DNA of 32,789 nt from JAKAKT01 sp041305385 (GCA_041305385.1 JBFYLO010000077.1:1-32789), one strand, 5' to 3'; positions 1-8,557 are shown, counted from the stretch's first letter. Program-made: numbers and translations. The notes: generated from the sequence alone by a model not told the origin.

Positions 1-2
1 AA

Positions 3-1586
3 ACAGGGGCGCCGGAGACAAACGCGACCCCCCCAGAATCTCCAGTGGCAAATGACACCGGGGCTCCTCCGGTTTCACCGCCAGCAAATGAAACGGCAAC
101 GATTTCACCCCCCGCCTGCGAGCCTCCGAACATATTGTCCGGGACAGCCTGCTGTCTCGATGAGAACTACAACTCAATTTGCGATGCGAGCGAGGGAGTA
201 ACCACCACGCCTGGCCTTCGTTTCGAGTTCTCGCTCCCAACCCCGATATGCGGCAACTCCCTTTGCCAGATTGGCGAGAACTCAACCAATTGCCCAAAAG
301 ACTGCGGCTGCCCAACCGGAGAGGTCCTTTACAACGGAACGTGCGCCAAGTTCATGTATGTTCCTGGCACAAGCTTCAAGGCGATGGAGATTTGCGGAAA
401 TAAGCTCTGTAAAGCGGGTGTCGAAAATCAGTCGACATGCTGCAAGGACTGCGGCTGCCCGGCGGGACAGGTTTGCTCAAACAACAAATGCTCAACAATC
501 TCGATTTACAAGCCAAATGTGACTGCCATGCCTCTCCCGGACTCTTACATAGTTGTCGTTATAGATGAACTCGTCGTCCACGATGACACCGACCCGGCGG
601 GCCCGGGCGAACTGATGCTCGTCACTCTCGCAGGCTCAGGCGAGGCGGTCCAGAGGATGAGCTGGCCGGCAGAGCTATGGTATCCAGTCAACAGCGGAGG
701 AAGCGTTGCCAAACGGATTCCGGTTTTTGCCTTGAAAGAGAGTGAGATGGGGGGAAACCTGGTGTTTTCGATAAATGCCATAGACAATGACGAAATGCCC
801 AAGTGGCTCGAGGGGGTGCTTGCGGTTCTCACTGCCCCAGTGCAGGTCATTTTAATCGCTACGGCGAGCGTTGGCTCCAGCGTTGCCGATTTGGAACCCC
901 AACTGGACACTGAAACAGCTTCTGCCTTCAGGGACCTGATGTACGGGAACGAGAAGATTGGGTCTGTAAACAAGGTCTACCTGAAAAGCGAGAACTGGGG
1001 CGCGAGAGAGGAGCAGTACTCGGTCAGGAAAGGGGATTTGACTGTCAAGTATACGATAAAAAAGGTCCAAGTGCCGAAAACCTCTAAGCTCGGCGTAAGG
1101 ATAGGCAACATAACCTTCTCGGACACGGGCGACTATTACGACGGCGAGGTTTGGATGAAGGTGAGGGCCGGGACGAATTTCATCGAGAAGGACTTGTCCG
1201 GGGTCTCCTACCGCTTCCCTGACAGCGGGACATGGGACCTGGGGGATAATGCCAAGATAATAAGCGGCTCCTGCACGATGAACGAGCGGGGCGAATGCAT
1301 CGACAATCCGTTGTTCTCATTCGAGCAGAACGGCCCGTTCATTTTCGTAGAAGTGAGCGCCTGGGACGAGGACAACCCGGAGATAGGCGATGACCACGAC
1401 AGCATAGGCGAGATGAGCTTCGTCTATCTCTACTCGGATTTCGACTATCCGCCAGCGACTTCTACAATAACATACGAGGACAGGGTTGACTATCCATGGA
1501 TAGTAAGCGGCAAGACAACGAGGATCCCGATGGTTACGAGAGGGAACATGAAACTGGATATCGAACTTACGCGAACAACCGGCTAG
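3..1586 (+). CDS. Cys-rich secreted/surface protein, 5' end cut off by window
   Basis: The reading frame is open to the left edge, so the true start and any signal peptide lie outside the window. The visible part begins with a Pro/Thr/Asn-rich linker with many N-glycosylation-type NxT/S sites, then a CCLDxNxNxxCD motif resembling a small calcium-loop signature. Two Cys-rich repeats follow (CGNSLC...CPKDCGC and CGNKLC...CCKDCGC), a repeat style common in surface proteins of small-genome archaea. The C-terminal two thirds is beta-rich with acidic loops (near 'WDEDNPEIGDDHDSIGE') that look like C2-type or other calcium-binding beta-sandwiches. There is no C-terminal membrane helix. The role is probably cell-surface binding or adhesion, which is inference. 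The stop codon abuts the stop of the convergent phoU gene with no spacer. Confidence is high for a real exported protein and low for function. Confidence 0.8.
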   Translation, partial: TGAPETNATPPESPVANDTGAPPVSPPANETATISPPACEPPNILSGTACCLDENYNSICDASEGVTTTPGLRFEFSLPTPICGNSLCQIGENSTNCPKDCGCPTGEVLYNGTCAKFMYVPGTSFKAMEICGNKLCKAGVENQSTCCKDCGCPAGQVCSNNKCSTISIYKPNVTAMPLPDSYIVVVIDELVVHDDTDPAGPGELMLVTLAGSGEAVQRMSWPAELWYPVNSGGSVAKRIPVFALKESEMGGNLVFSINAIDNDEMPKWLEGVLAVLTAPVQVILIATASVGSSVADLEPQLDTETASAFRDLMYGNEKIGSVNKVYLKSENWGAREEQYSVRKGDLTVKYTIKKVQVPKTSKLGVRIGNITFSDTGDYYDGEVWMKVRAGTNFIEKDLSGVSYRFPDSGTWDLGDNAKIISGSCTMNERGECIDNPLFSFEQNGPFIFVEVSAWDEDNPEIGDDHDSIGEMSFVYLYSDFDYPPATSTITYEDRVDYPWIVSGKTTRIPMVTRGNMKLDIELTRTTG

Positions 1587-2234
1587 TCACCTCAGATACC
1601 TGCCGTCTCCGGTGACTACGTATGCCGTTCTGTTGCTTATGTTGACCGCTCTGTCCGCAAACCTCTCCAGGTGCCTCCCGACAATCGCGGTCCGGAAAAG
1701 AAGTTCCGGGTCCTTGCACGTTTTAGTGGATTTCTTGAGATTGTCCAGAAGCTTCCCGAAATAAACATCGTTTTCGGCCTCTAGTTCGTGCACTTTCTCG
1801 TTCAACTCCAAATCCCTCGTAGTGAAAGCAGTGACGGCTAGCTTAAGCGCCTCCTCGGCGGTTCTGTCCATCTCCACTATCTCGGCAAACCCGACCACAA
1901 TTCTCGGCTTCATCATTATCACCGTTTTCGCTATGTCCACGGAGTAGTCGCCGCACCTCTCCAGGTTGTTCGCAACAGTCAGGGCCGAGCCGAGGAACCT
2001 CAAGTCCACGGCGACAGGCTGCTGCCTTGCGATTATCTGGAAACATTTTTTCTGAAGTTTTATGAATGCCTCGTTGATGCGCGCATCCTCCTCCATGACC
2101 TCCTTCTCGGCTTTTTTATCCCAGGCCCCAAGATACTTCACCGACTTGCCCAGTGCGCTGCAGCTCATCCTGCAGAGGTCCAGCAAGTCGCTGTTTACAG
2201 ATTCCAAGAGCTCCAAATATGTCTCGCGCACCAT
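1587..2234 (-). CDS. phoU: PhoU phosphate transport regulator
   Basis: PhoU is a cytoplasmic all-helical protein that modulates Pst transporter activity and phosphate signalling. The two family metal-binding motifs are visible: 'ERCGDYSVDIAK' in the first half and 'HLERFADRAVNIS' in the second, in the usual two-repeat three-helix-bundle arrangement. An in-frame ATG exists at 2255, but the ATG at 2234 follows a run of GGGGTGGGGGGA that serves as Shine-Dalgarno and gives a protein of about 215 residues, the normal PhoU length. It is the last gene of the pst operon. The downstream neighbour on the other strand converges stop to stop. No two-component PhoR/PhoB pair is visible here, so how it is linked to regulation is unclear. 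Confidence 0.95.
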   Translation of the reverse strand: MVRETYLELLESVNSDLLDLCRMSCSALGKSVKYLGAWDKKAEKEVMEEDARINEAFIKLQKKCFQIIARQQPVAVDLRFLGSALTVANNLERCGDYSVDIAKTVIMMKPRIVVGFAEIVEMDRTAEEALKLAVTAFTTRDLELNEKVHELEAENDVYFGKLLDNLKKSTKTCKDPELLFRTAIVGRHLERFADRAVNISNRTAYVVTGDGRYLR

Positions 2235-2247
2235 TCCCCCCACCCCC

Positions 2248-3024
2248 TTAACCAAATCTCCCCGTTAAATACATCTCAGTGCTCTTCTCCCTAGGATTCT
2301 CGAACATCTCGCTTGTCTTTCCATACTCGATCAATTTTCCCATATAGAAATATGCAGTGTAATTCGAGACCCTCGCAGCCTGCTGTATGTTGTGGGTGAC
2401 AATCACGACCGTGTATTTCTCCTTGAGCTTGTGAATCAAGTCCTCTATCTTCGCAGTCGCAATCGGGTCGAGGGCTGAGCAAGGCTCGTCCATCAGTACT
2501 ACTTCGGGCTCGATTGCGAGGGCCCTGGCGATGCAGAGCCTCTGCTGCTGGCCTCCGGAGAGCTTCATCGCAGACTTGTTCAAGTCATCCTTCACTTCAT
2601 CCCAGAGGGCCGCCTCATCGAGGCTTCTCCTGACAATTGCGTCGAGTTTTGGGCGGTTTCTCTCCCCATGCACCTTAGGCCCATAGGCAACATTATCATA
2701 AATCGATTTCGGGAACGGGTTCGGGGTTTGGAATACCATCCCGACCTTTTTTCTCAGTTCCACCACGTCCGTACCCGGGGAATTCACATCCATCCCACCA
2801 ATCATCAGCTGGCCAGAAACCCGGCATCCCGGAATCACATCATTCATCCTGTTGATGCACCTGATGAACGAAGTCTTGCCGCACCCGCTCGGCCCGATGA
2901 GCGAGGTCACGCGGTTTGCGAAAATTTCAAGCGAAACATCGAACAGGACCTGTTTCTCACCGTACCAAAGGCTTATTCCCCGCGATGATATGCTGATTTG
3001 TCTCTCCCCCAAAAAATTCACCAC
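2248..3024 (-). CDS. pstB: PstB phosphate ABC transporter ATPase
   Basis: PstB powers phosphate import through PstCA. At 258 residues it is typical in length. The Walker A motif GPSGCGKT is at residues 44-51, followed by the PstB-style 'RCINRMND', a Q-loop ('MVFQTPNPFPKSIYDNV'), the ABC signature LSGGQQQR, Walker B VVLMDEP and the switch His in 'VIVTHNIQQA'. The start overlaps the end of pstA by 7 bases and its stop lies just upstream of the phoU start, so the genes are translationally coupled. Confidence 0.98.
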   Translation of the reverse strand: MVNFLGERQISISSRGISLWYGEKQVLFDVSLEIFANRVTSLIGPSGCGKTSFIRCINRMNDVIPGCRVSGQLMIGGMDVNSPGTDVVELRKKVGMVFQTPNPFPKSIYDNVAYGPKVHGERNRPKLDAIVRRSLDEAALWDEVKDDLNKSAMKLSGGQQQRLCIARALAIEPEVVLMDEPCSALDPIATAKIEDLIHKLKEKYTVVIVTHNIQQAARVSNYTAYFYMGKLIEYGKTSEMFENPREKSTEMYLTGRFG

Positions 3025-3869
3025 CTGTATTTCCTCCTGAAGTAAATCCTCAGCACTATGGCCGAGAGGTTGAGCGCGAGCACGAGCCCCAGCAGCACCA
3101 GGGCAGTACCGTACTGAAGGCCCTGCGTCGCCCTTACGTTAATCGACTGCGTGGATAAGATATATAAGTGATAAGGCAGCGCCATGGTCTGGTCGAGGAC
3201 CGAGTCTGGAAGCCTCGGCAGGAAATAGGCCGCAGCAGTGAACAGAATCGGCGCAGTTTCCCCGGCAGCCCTGCTCACCCCCAATATCGCCCCTGTCAGC
3301 ACTCCGGGCATCGCATAGGGCAGGACGCTTTCCCGTATTGTCTGCCACTTGGTCGCCCCGAGGGCAAGGGAGGCGCTCCTGAAGGATTGCGGGACTGAAA
3401 TCAGCGCCTCCTGCGAAGTCTTGATAATTACTGGCAATATCATGAGCGCGAGAGTCAAGCTCCCGGCGAGGACAGACGCCCCGAACCCGAAAATCGTCAC
3501 GAACAGGGCAAAGCCGAACAGGCCAAAAACAATCGAGGGCACTCCCGCAAGGTTCATTATCCCGGTGTTGATTACCGAAAGCGTTCTGCCTGGCTTGGCA
3601 TACTCGGTAAGGTAAATGGCAGTCATCACCCCGAGTGGGAAAGCTGCGAGCACTGCCCCAACTGAAAGGAGAACCGTTCCCCATATCGCCGGGAATATCC
3701 CGCCGGCAGTCATCCTGTTGGAAGGGGCCTTGGTGAGGAAATCCCAGCTAATCACGCCGATTCCCTTGCTCGCAATGTCGAATACTAATATGAAAAGCAC
3801 TGCCACCACCGTGAGCGCGCAAAGCCTTAACGCCCAGAAGGCAATTGTCTGCGTTGTTTTTCGGTTCAT
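3018..3869 (-). CDS. pstA: PstA phosphate ABC transporter permease
   Basis: One of two membrane subunits forming the phosphate channel. It has about six hydrophobic helices. The cytoplasmic EAA-like loop that docks on PstB is seen in the region 'SFRSASLALGATKWQTIRES', followed by 'PYAMPGVLTGAILGVSRAAGETAPIL', a hallmark of PstA/PstC. The length of 283 residues is normal. Its ATG overlaps the pstC stop by 4 bases (ATGA type) and its end overlaps pstB. Confidence 0.97.
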   Translation of the reverse strand: MNRKTTQTIAFWALRLCALTVVAVLFILVFDIASKGIGVISWDFLTKAPSNRMTAGGIFPAIWGTVLLSVGAVLAAFPLGVMTAIYLTEYAKPGRTLSVINTGIMNLAGVPSIVFGLFGFALFVTIFGFGASVLAGSLTLALMILPVIIKTSQEALISVPQSFRSASLALGATKWQTIRESVLPYAMPGVLTGAILGVSRAAGETAPILFTAAAYFLPRLPDSVLDQTMALPYHLYILSTQSINVRATQGLQYGTALVLLGLVLALNLSAIVLRIYFRRKYRW

Positions 3870-4735
3870 CGGTCTTCCCTTCTAATGAATTGATTTGCGA
3901 CCAAATTTACTCCAAAGCTTATGAGGAACAAAATGCACCCTACCATGAAGAGCGCAAAGTAGTGCGGGCTTCCCCTCGCGACCTCGCCCATCTCTGCTGC
4001 AATTGTCCCCGTCATTGTTCTCACCGGGTCAAGGAATCCCGTGGGAATCATTGAGGCGTTCCCAGTTGCCATCAGCACGACCATCGTCTCTCCAATTGCC
4101 CTCCCGAACCCGAGCAGGACCCCCACCCCGATTCCGGGCATTGCCGAAGGCACAACGACCTGCCGTATCGTTTCCCACTCGGTTGCACCCATGGCAAGTG
4201 ATGCATGCCTATAGCCGCGCGGGACGGACCGGAGCGCATCCTCGGAAATCGTCTCGACAGTCGGTATTATCATCACTGCGAGCATCAGCGCCCCGTTCAG
4301 GGCAGTGAGCCCGCTCGGAATTCCGAAAACCTGCGAGAGAAGCGGGGCAAGTACAACAAGCGCGAAGAATCCAATCACGACCGAGGGGATTCCCGCAATT
4401 ATCTCAATCGCAGGCTTCAGGATTTCCTCAAGCCATTGGGGCGCAATCTCCGAAAGGTAAACCGCGCAACCGACTGCAAGAGGAACTCCGATGGCCATGG
4501 CCCCGAGAGTTACGAACAGCGAGCCGACAATCAGCGTGAGCATTTCGTAGCGGGGATTCTCGGAAGTCGGCTGCCACTCAGTCCCGAAGAACAGGTGGGC
4601 CGGGTCCTCATACCCGAATATCCGATAGCCCTCCAGGAAGAGAAAAACGAAAATCAGCGCTATCACTGCGATTGATGTATAGGCAACGATGTGCGTCAGC
4701 CGCCCCATCGCATTCCCGAACAAATCCCTTTTCAT
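3866..4735 (-). CDS. pstC: PstC phosphate ABC transporter permease
   Basis: Partner permease of PstA. It has an N-terminal helix, a periplasm-like extracellular loop ('HLFFGTEWQPT'), several further helices, and the conserved 'AGIPSVVIGFFAL' and 'GYRHASLAMGATEWETIRQVVVPSAMPG' segments, with 'GRAIGETMVVLMATGN' after them. The length is 289 residues. It lies 19 bases downstream of pstS and overlaps pstA by 4 bases. The orthologous position and motif set leave little doubt about the assignment. Confidence 0.97.
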   Translation of the reverse strand: MKRDLFGNAMGRLTHIVAYTSIAVIALIFVFLFLEGYRIFGYEDPAHLFFGTEWQPTSENPRYEMLTLIVGSLFVTLGAMAIGVPLAVGCAVYLSEIAPQWLEEILKPAIEIIAGIPSVVIGFFALVVLAPLLSQVFGIPSGLTALNGALMLAVMIIPTVETISEDALRSVPRGYRHASLAMGATEWETIRQVVVPSAMPGIGVGVLLGFGRAIGETMVVLMATGNASMIPTGFLDPVRTMTGTIAAEMGEVARGSPHYFALFMVGCILFLISFGVNLVANQFIRREDR

Positions 4736-4754
4736 CAGCAGACCACCGCACTCC

Positions 4755-5588
4755 TCAGCCGAAATAACCCAGCTCCTCCGTTATTGCCTTGCCTTCAGGG
4801 CTTAAGACAAAATCGATGAATTCCCTCGCCTCGCCCTTCGGTTCTCCGTTAGTATAAAAATTAAGGGACCTTGCAATCGGATATTCTCCGCTTTTCACAG
4901 CTTCCTTAGTCGGCAAGTAACCTGGCCCTTCGTTCTTCGCTATCCTCAAAATTTTCACATCGTTCCTCTGTTTCGCGTAAGCCACTCCCACATAGCCCAC
5001 TGCAGTCTTATCCTGGGAGACCGACTCGACAATGGCCGCGTTCCCTGAAGAGTATTTAGTGCTCGGCGCATAGTCCGCTTTTTTCAAGACGTGTTCTTTC
5101 ATGAATTCGTAGGTTCCAGAAGAGGATTCACGGGAATAAATGCCAATCGGTCCATCACTCCCGCCCATCTCCCCCCAGCTCTTAATCTCGCCCTTAAAAA
5201 TAGCCCCCACTTGGTCAATCGTAAGCTGGTCAACTGGGTTGCTCGGGTTAACAATTATCGCAATCCCATCGTAGGCAACTTCGGTCTTTACCGGATTCGC
5301 GCCATTCGCTCCCGCCCTTTTGATTTCCGATTCCTTTATCTCCCTGGAAGACTGTGCGACATCGGTCCCTCCCTCAATTATCGCAGTTATCCCGACTCCC
5401 GAGCCGCCGCCGGTTACAGAGACCGTCTTGTCGGTGTGGAGTTCCATATACCTCTCAGCCCACGCCTGCCCGAGTATCACCATCGTATCGGAGCCGATTA
5501 TCTTTAGTTTTCCCTCGTGCTGGGCCATGCAGCCAGATACCAAAAGAATTGAGCAAAAGAGCGCTAGGAACTGGATGAGCTTGGCCAT
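4755..5588 (-). CDS. pstS: PstS phosphate-binding lipoprotein
   Basis: Extracytoplasmic phosphate receptor feeding PstCAB. The N-terminus is a lipoprotein signal with lipobox 'LLVSGC' (Cys20 predicted to be lipidated). The mature part begins 'KLKIIGSDTMVILGQAWAERY', as in PstS proteins, and contains the anion-binding segments 'GGGSGVGITAIIEGGTDVAQSSR' (shown here in part) and 'YSRESSSGTYEFMKEHVL'. At 277 residues it is a standard short archaeal/bacterial PstS. It is the first gene of the operon, with a TATA-like box about 35 bases upstream, so expression of the whole operon probably starts here. Confidence 0.97.
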   Translation of the reverse strand: MAKLIQFLALFCSILLVSGCMAQHEGKLKIIGSDTMVILGQAWAERYMELHTDKTVSVTGGGSGVGITAIIEGGTDVAQSSREIKESEIKRAGANGANPVKTEVAYDGIAIIVNPSNPVDQLTIDQVGAIFKGEIKSWGEMGGSDGPIGIYSRESSSGTYEFMKEHVLKKADYAPSTKYSSGNAAIVESVSQDKTAVGYVGVAYAKQRNDVKILRIAKNEGPGYLPTKEAVKSGEYPIARSLNFYTNGEPKGEAREFIDFVLSPEGKAITEELGYFG

Positions 5589-5618
5589 AAGCCTCGAGAA
5601 AGCTATTGGGTTTGCATG

Positions 5619-5627
5619 TTTTTAAAG
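5619..5627 (-). promoter_or_regulatory. TATA-like box of the pst operon
   Basis: CTTTAAAAA on the minus strand lies about 35 bases upstream of the pstS ATG. Placed 25-27 bases ahead of initiation it would give an almost leaderless transcript. No obvious inverted repeat resembling a phosphate-response operator was seen nearby. Confidence 0.5.
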
Positions 5628-5630
5628 ATG

Positions 5631-6635
5631 TTATCCTGCCGCAGGGCCTGTCAGCATCTTCTCTTTGCAAAATTCGTCGCTGGCTTTCGCAACCTCAATG
5701 CTCTTTCTCTTTTCGCCTTTCGTTTTCCAATATTCAACCAAAACTATCCCGCCTTCCGCGTCCGAGTATCTCGCAGTAAGGCTCGCCGCAGCCCCAATAG
5801 CTTCCTTATTTTTCGGTCCCTGCAGGACCGTTATGGGGCTTCCCACATTCGGCACCTCGAAAGCGAAATCCGCCTTTTTCTTGAGCATGAGAAGCATCTC
5901 GTTATCCCGCTTGTTCCTTCCCACCGCAATCTTGTTTTTCCCAACCCTGAAATGCCTTCCATATCGAAGAATCACCGCATCCTGCACATCCACTCTTTTC
6001 TTGTGCTCGAACAGGTCCCTCAATTTCGCGGCGAAGTCCTTTTCTGTCAGCGGGCACCCTCCCCCAGGGCTCAGGAAATTAGTTATTCCGTATTTTTTCG
6101 CGAGTTCTTGCTGAACTACTCTCCTTCTTCCATGAATATCCAGGAGCTTCTCTCTGTCCACGAGCCCTTTCCTCTCGGTCTCTGTCTCGGGCAGCAGTTT
6201 CGCAGACAGGGGCCGGACAAGTTTTCCCCCGAGCCCAGACTCCTTCTCTATCAGCCTCATTGCCCCCATGTGCTGGGACATGGGCCTCTGCCCGAGCACT
6301 TCTCCAGTGAATATGAAATCTGCGCCAATCTTCCGGGCAATTTTTTTCGCTTCCCTCAGCCTCCTTATTCTGCAGTCGATGCACGGATTCATCGCCGAGC
6401 CATAGCCGTGCTTCGGGTTTCGAATTATTTTTATGAAATTCATCCCATCAGGCACGACCATCAGTTTTACCCCCAGGGCCTTCGCGGCATCCTTCACCGT
6501 GCAGCCCTTGTCCTGGCAGGAGCAGAAGGGAGATTCGAAATGGAGTGCAATCACTTCGATTCCCTGCGCCTGAATCACTTTAATCGCAACCGAGCTGTCG
6601 AGTCCCCCGGAGAACATTCCGATTGCTTTTGTCAT
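5631..6635 (-). CDS. PP-loop tRNA sulfurtransferase-like protein with NFACT-R-like C-terminus
   Basis: The N-terminus carries a PP-loop ATP pyrophosphatase motif SGGLDSS (residues 9-15), as in ThiI and MnmA enzymes that adenylate tRNA uridines before sulfur transfer. Possible catalytic or metal-binding cysteines are C38/C40/C45 and the NPCIDC pair C85/C88. The segment 'TGEVLGQRPMSQH' follows. The C-terminal hundred residues contain 'KIAVGRNKRDNEML', which resembles the RNA-binding NFACT-R (DUF814) core. So this is probably a two-domain thiouridylase-like protein acting on tRNA. Neither the exact modified base nor the sulfur donor can be read from sequence. It is the last gene of a tightly packed operon, and its ATG immediately follows the stop of the nuclease gene. 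It could be annotated ThiI-like or TrmU-like; ThiI proper would carry a THUMP domain, which is absent. Confidence 0.8.
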   Translation of the reverse strand: MTKAIGMFSGGLDSSVAIKVIQAQGIEVIALHFESPFCSCQDKGCTVKDAAKALGVKLMVVPDGMNFIKIIRNPKHGYGSAMNPCIDCRIRRLREAKKIARKIGADFIFTGEVLGQRPMSQHMGAMRLIEKESGLGGKLVRPLSAKLLPETETERKGLVDREKLLDIHGRRRVVQQELAKKYGITNFLSPGGGCPLTEKDFAAKLRDLFEHKKRVDVQDAVILRYGRHFRVGKNKIAVGRNKRDNEMLLMLKKKADFAFEVPNVGSPITVLQGPKNKEAIGAAASLTARYSDAEGGIVLVEYWKTKGEKRKSIEVAKASDEFCKEKMLTGPAAG

Positions 6636-7364
6636 TCACTCCACCACTTCTTCTCGCACTTCCCCCTCGCTTCTGCCCTTCTTTTTCTCGCTTTCCTTGT
6701 AAGCGGACGTCACAACCTTCTTTATCTCCTTTGCTTTCTTCCCCCCAATCCCTTCGAGCTCTAGCAGTTCGGTCTCAGTGGCATTAACCACATTCTCGAC
6801 CGAGTAGAAATACCTCAGCAGCTCCTTCGCCCTCTTCGGGCCGACCCCGGGCAGGCATTCGATTATCAGTTGCTGCTGCTCCGCAAGCGTGTGGGCCTTT
6901 CTCTCGCCCAGCAATCTTATCTCCCGCTTCTCGCCCAACTGTTCCCTCTTCGCAACTGCGAACAAAAATTCCGCAGTCCTCTCCGGCCCCCTCGTGAACA
7001 TCACCGGAATCCCGTAATCCACCATCAGCGCAGCCAGGGCCCCGAGCAGCGCATTCTTGTTCACCCGTTCCTCAAAGCTCTCCCCCTCAACAACAACTAT
7101 CGCCCTTTCGAACTGCTCCCTCATCCTCGCTGCCTGCTGGAACAATCTCCCGTCGATTATCGACTGCTCGAAATCGCTCCTCGTTTTCCTTTCGGCGATA
7201 ACCCTCTCCGAGAGGATGAAATCCCCGACCTCGAGCCTCTTCCTGTTCACTTTCGCCCCAAGCCTTTCAAGCTCCTCGCGAATGCTGGCGCTCTCCCGGT
7301 CGTCCATAAAAATTTCGGCCTGTCCTTCACGCAAGCACTCACCGTATACCCTGGCAGAATTCAT
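6636..7364 (-). CDS. XPF/ERCC4-type structure-specific nuclease (short, helicase-less)
   Basis: Archaeal XPF-family endonuclease that cuts branched or flap DNA in repair and fork processing. The ERCC4 nuclease core is intact: DDR at residues 21-23, GD at 47-48, ERK at 58-60 and D64, followed by 'DGRLFQQAARM'. Two helix-hairpin-helix motifs follow ('LPGVGPKRAKELL', 'LEGIGGKKAKEI'). At 242 residues it is the short form without the SF2 helicase domain of Hef. The tail is rich in Lys and Glu. Its start overlaps the preceding PIN-like gene by 26 bases. An alternative start would have to lie inside the conserved domain, so the upstream ATG is accepted. Confidence 0.93.
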   Translation of the reverse strand: MNSARVYGECLREGQAEIFMDDRESASIREELERLGAKVNRKRLEVGDFILSERVIAERKTRSDFEQSIIDGRLFQQAARMREQFERAIVVVEGESFEERVNKNALLGALAALMVDYGIPVMFTRGPERTAEFLFAVAKREQLGEKREIRLLGERKAHTLAEQQQLIIECLPGVGPKRAKELLRYFYSVENVVNATETELLELEGIGGKKAKEIKKVVTSAYKESEKKKGRSEGEVREEVVE

Positions 7365-8028
7365 CTATTTCCGAGAATGAGATGCCGCATCCGTTGAACT
7401 TCAAGCCATAGAGCGAGGCCTCGACTGCCTTCCTCTCCAGTGCCCCGAACTTCTTGAAATAGCCCCTTTCATGGGCAATCATCACGAGCTCGCTGCTCCT
7501 GATTATCACGAGGTTCCGCGTCATCTTCTCAAACTGGCCCAGATAATCGTCGTTCACATGCACGCTTCGCATGAACTCGCGCTCGAGGTGGTCCCTGAGC
7601 TTCTCCGGGGCCTCGACCAGCATCCTGGTGGTTCTTTCATCAATCAGGATGTTCCCAGTGCCCATATTTTTCGCCGTAGCAATCATGTCCGCCTCGCCGG
7701 CGTGTATCAGCGGGAGCGGCTTGTCCTTAACATAAAAGATGTTGTTTGCAATCCAGATGATATCCTTCATCTCGGCCTCGGAGCCAGGCTTCGCGAGTCG
7801 TATAATTCCCGTGTTGAGGGCATTCTTCAGCCTCACCGCAGTGAGCTCGTGGGAGCGCATGTTTATGGGGTTGTCAATGCACTCGTGTTTGACTATTTCG
7901 GAGATGCAGAATCGCCCGGGAAGGCTCCCGCCCAGCATCTCGATTATCCCCAGGAGGCATGATTCGGTCATCGCGATGAGCGAACTCGAGTCGCAGACTA
8001 CCGTTTTACCCGAAAATCCTTCTTGCAT
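7339..8028 (-). CDS. PIN-like domain protein
   Basis: The fold signature of PIN-domain ribonucleases is visible: 'VVCDSSSLIAM' with D13, an acidic pair around E44/E49, 'HAGEADMIATAKN' with E112 and D114, and 'ILIDERTTR' with D130. These would form the metal-binding acidic cluster. The C-terminal 90 residues are an unrecognised helical extension. At 229 residues it is longer than VapC toxins, and there is no small antitoxin gene before it. Its partner upstream is a 183-residue helical protein whose 3' end overlaps this gene by 23 bases. A housekeeping RNA-processing or regulatory role within the operon is as likely as toxin activity. Function is inferred from fold only. Confidence 0.75.
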   Translation of the reverse strand: MQEGFSGKTVVCDSSSLIAMTESCLLGIIEMLGGSLPGRFCISEIVKHECIDNPINMRSHELTAVRLKNALNTGIIRLAKPGSEAEMKDIIWIANNIFYVKDKPLPLIHAGEADMIATAKNMGTGNILIDERTTRMLVEAPEKLRDHLEREFMRSVHVNDDYLGQFEKMTRNLVIIRSSELVMIAHERGYFKKFGALERKAVEASLYGLKFNGCGISFSEIDEFCQGIR

Positions 8029-8557
8029 TCGCCAACCTCTCCTTCACGTCCTTGGTCTTCCCCACCCTGTCGAACATCAGCGTCTGGCCTATGTACTTGA
8101 GCACTTCTTTCGTATCCGCCCCGGTTATCGAGACCACATAGGAAAGCGAGAACCCCTGGGCGTATAGCCTTGCCGCAATCTTGAGCTTCGCCTTGTCGAT
8201 GAGCCCCCCCACATAGTGCCTGTTCCTCCGGTCGAACTCCCCCAGGTGCGTTATGAGTTCGGAAGAGGCGCGGGAAAAGTCCTCCTTCCTCCCCTCTTTT
8301 GCGTATTTGGAGCATTCAGAAAGCTTATTTTCGACAAAAACACCCAGCTGCTCGGTCCGGTTGTCCCTAAAATAGCGGGGCTTTTCGAGCATCTTCCCAA
8401 GAATGTAGGAAATGACGCTTAGGGCAAACATCCCCTCCTCGTTTTCAGTTGCCATTGATTCGGCGCAGAGGTTGCTGATTTTCCTCAAATGCTTTATATC
8501 GCCGTTTCTAAAGGATTGGTAGGCTTCCTCAGCAGCTCTCGCAACCGAATACTCCAT
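8006..8557 (-). CDS. Unrecognised helical protein, first gene of operon
   Basis: I do not recognise this family. The protein is almost all helical, with no signal peptide or membrane segment. The C-terminal third ('LYAQGFSLSYVVSITGADTKEVLKYIG') looks like a small helix-turn-helix of the kind that asks whether a repeat is present. A TTG at 8596 is in frame, but the ATG at 8557 is preceded by GGGTG at proper spacing and gives a natural N-terminus MEYSVARAAEEAY. It overlaps the PIN-like gene, so the two products probably act together, either as a complex or as an atypical toxin/antitoxin-like pair. Its promoter region is shared with the divergent winged-helix gene. Confidence 0.65.
   Translation of the reverse strand: MEYSVARAAEEAYQSFRNGDIKHLRKISNLCAESMATENEEGMFALSVISYILGKMLEKPRYFRDNRTEQLGVFVENKLSECSKYAKEGRKEDFSRASSELITHLGEFDRRNRHYVGGLIDKAKLKIAARLYAQGFSLSYVVSITGADTKEVLKYIGQTLMFDRVGKTKDVKERLANARRIFG

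Noticed and set aside
5616..6764. Long plus-strand ORF of 382 codons
   Set aside because: It lies entirely antisense to the sulfurtransferase-like and XPF genes, which have clear family motifs; the translation has no domain and no ribosome site.
7339..8557. Classical VapBC toxin-antitoxin pair
   Set aside because: The PIN-like protein is far longer than VapC, its partner is a 183-residue helical protein without an antitoxin-type DNA-binding N-terminus, and both are embedded in an operon with repair and tRNA genes.
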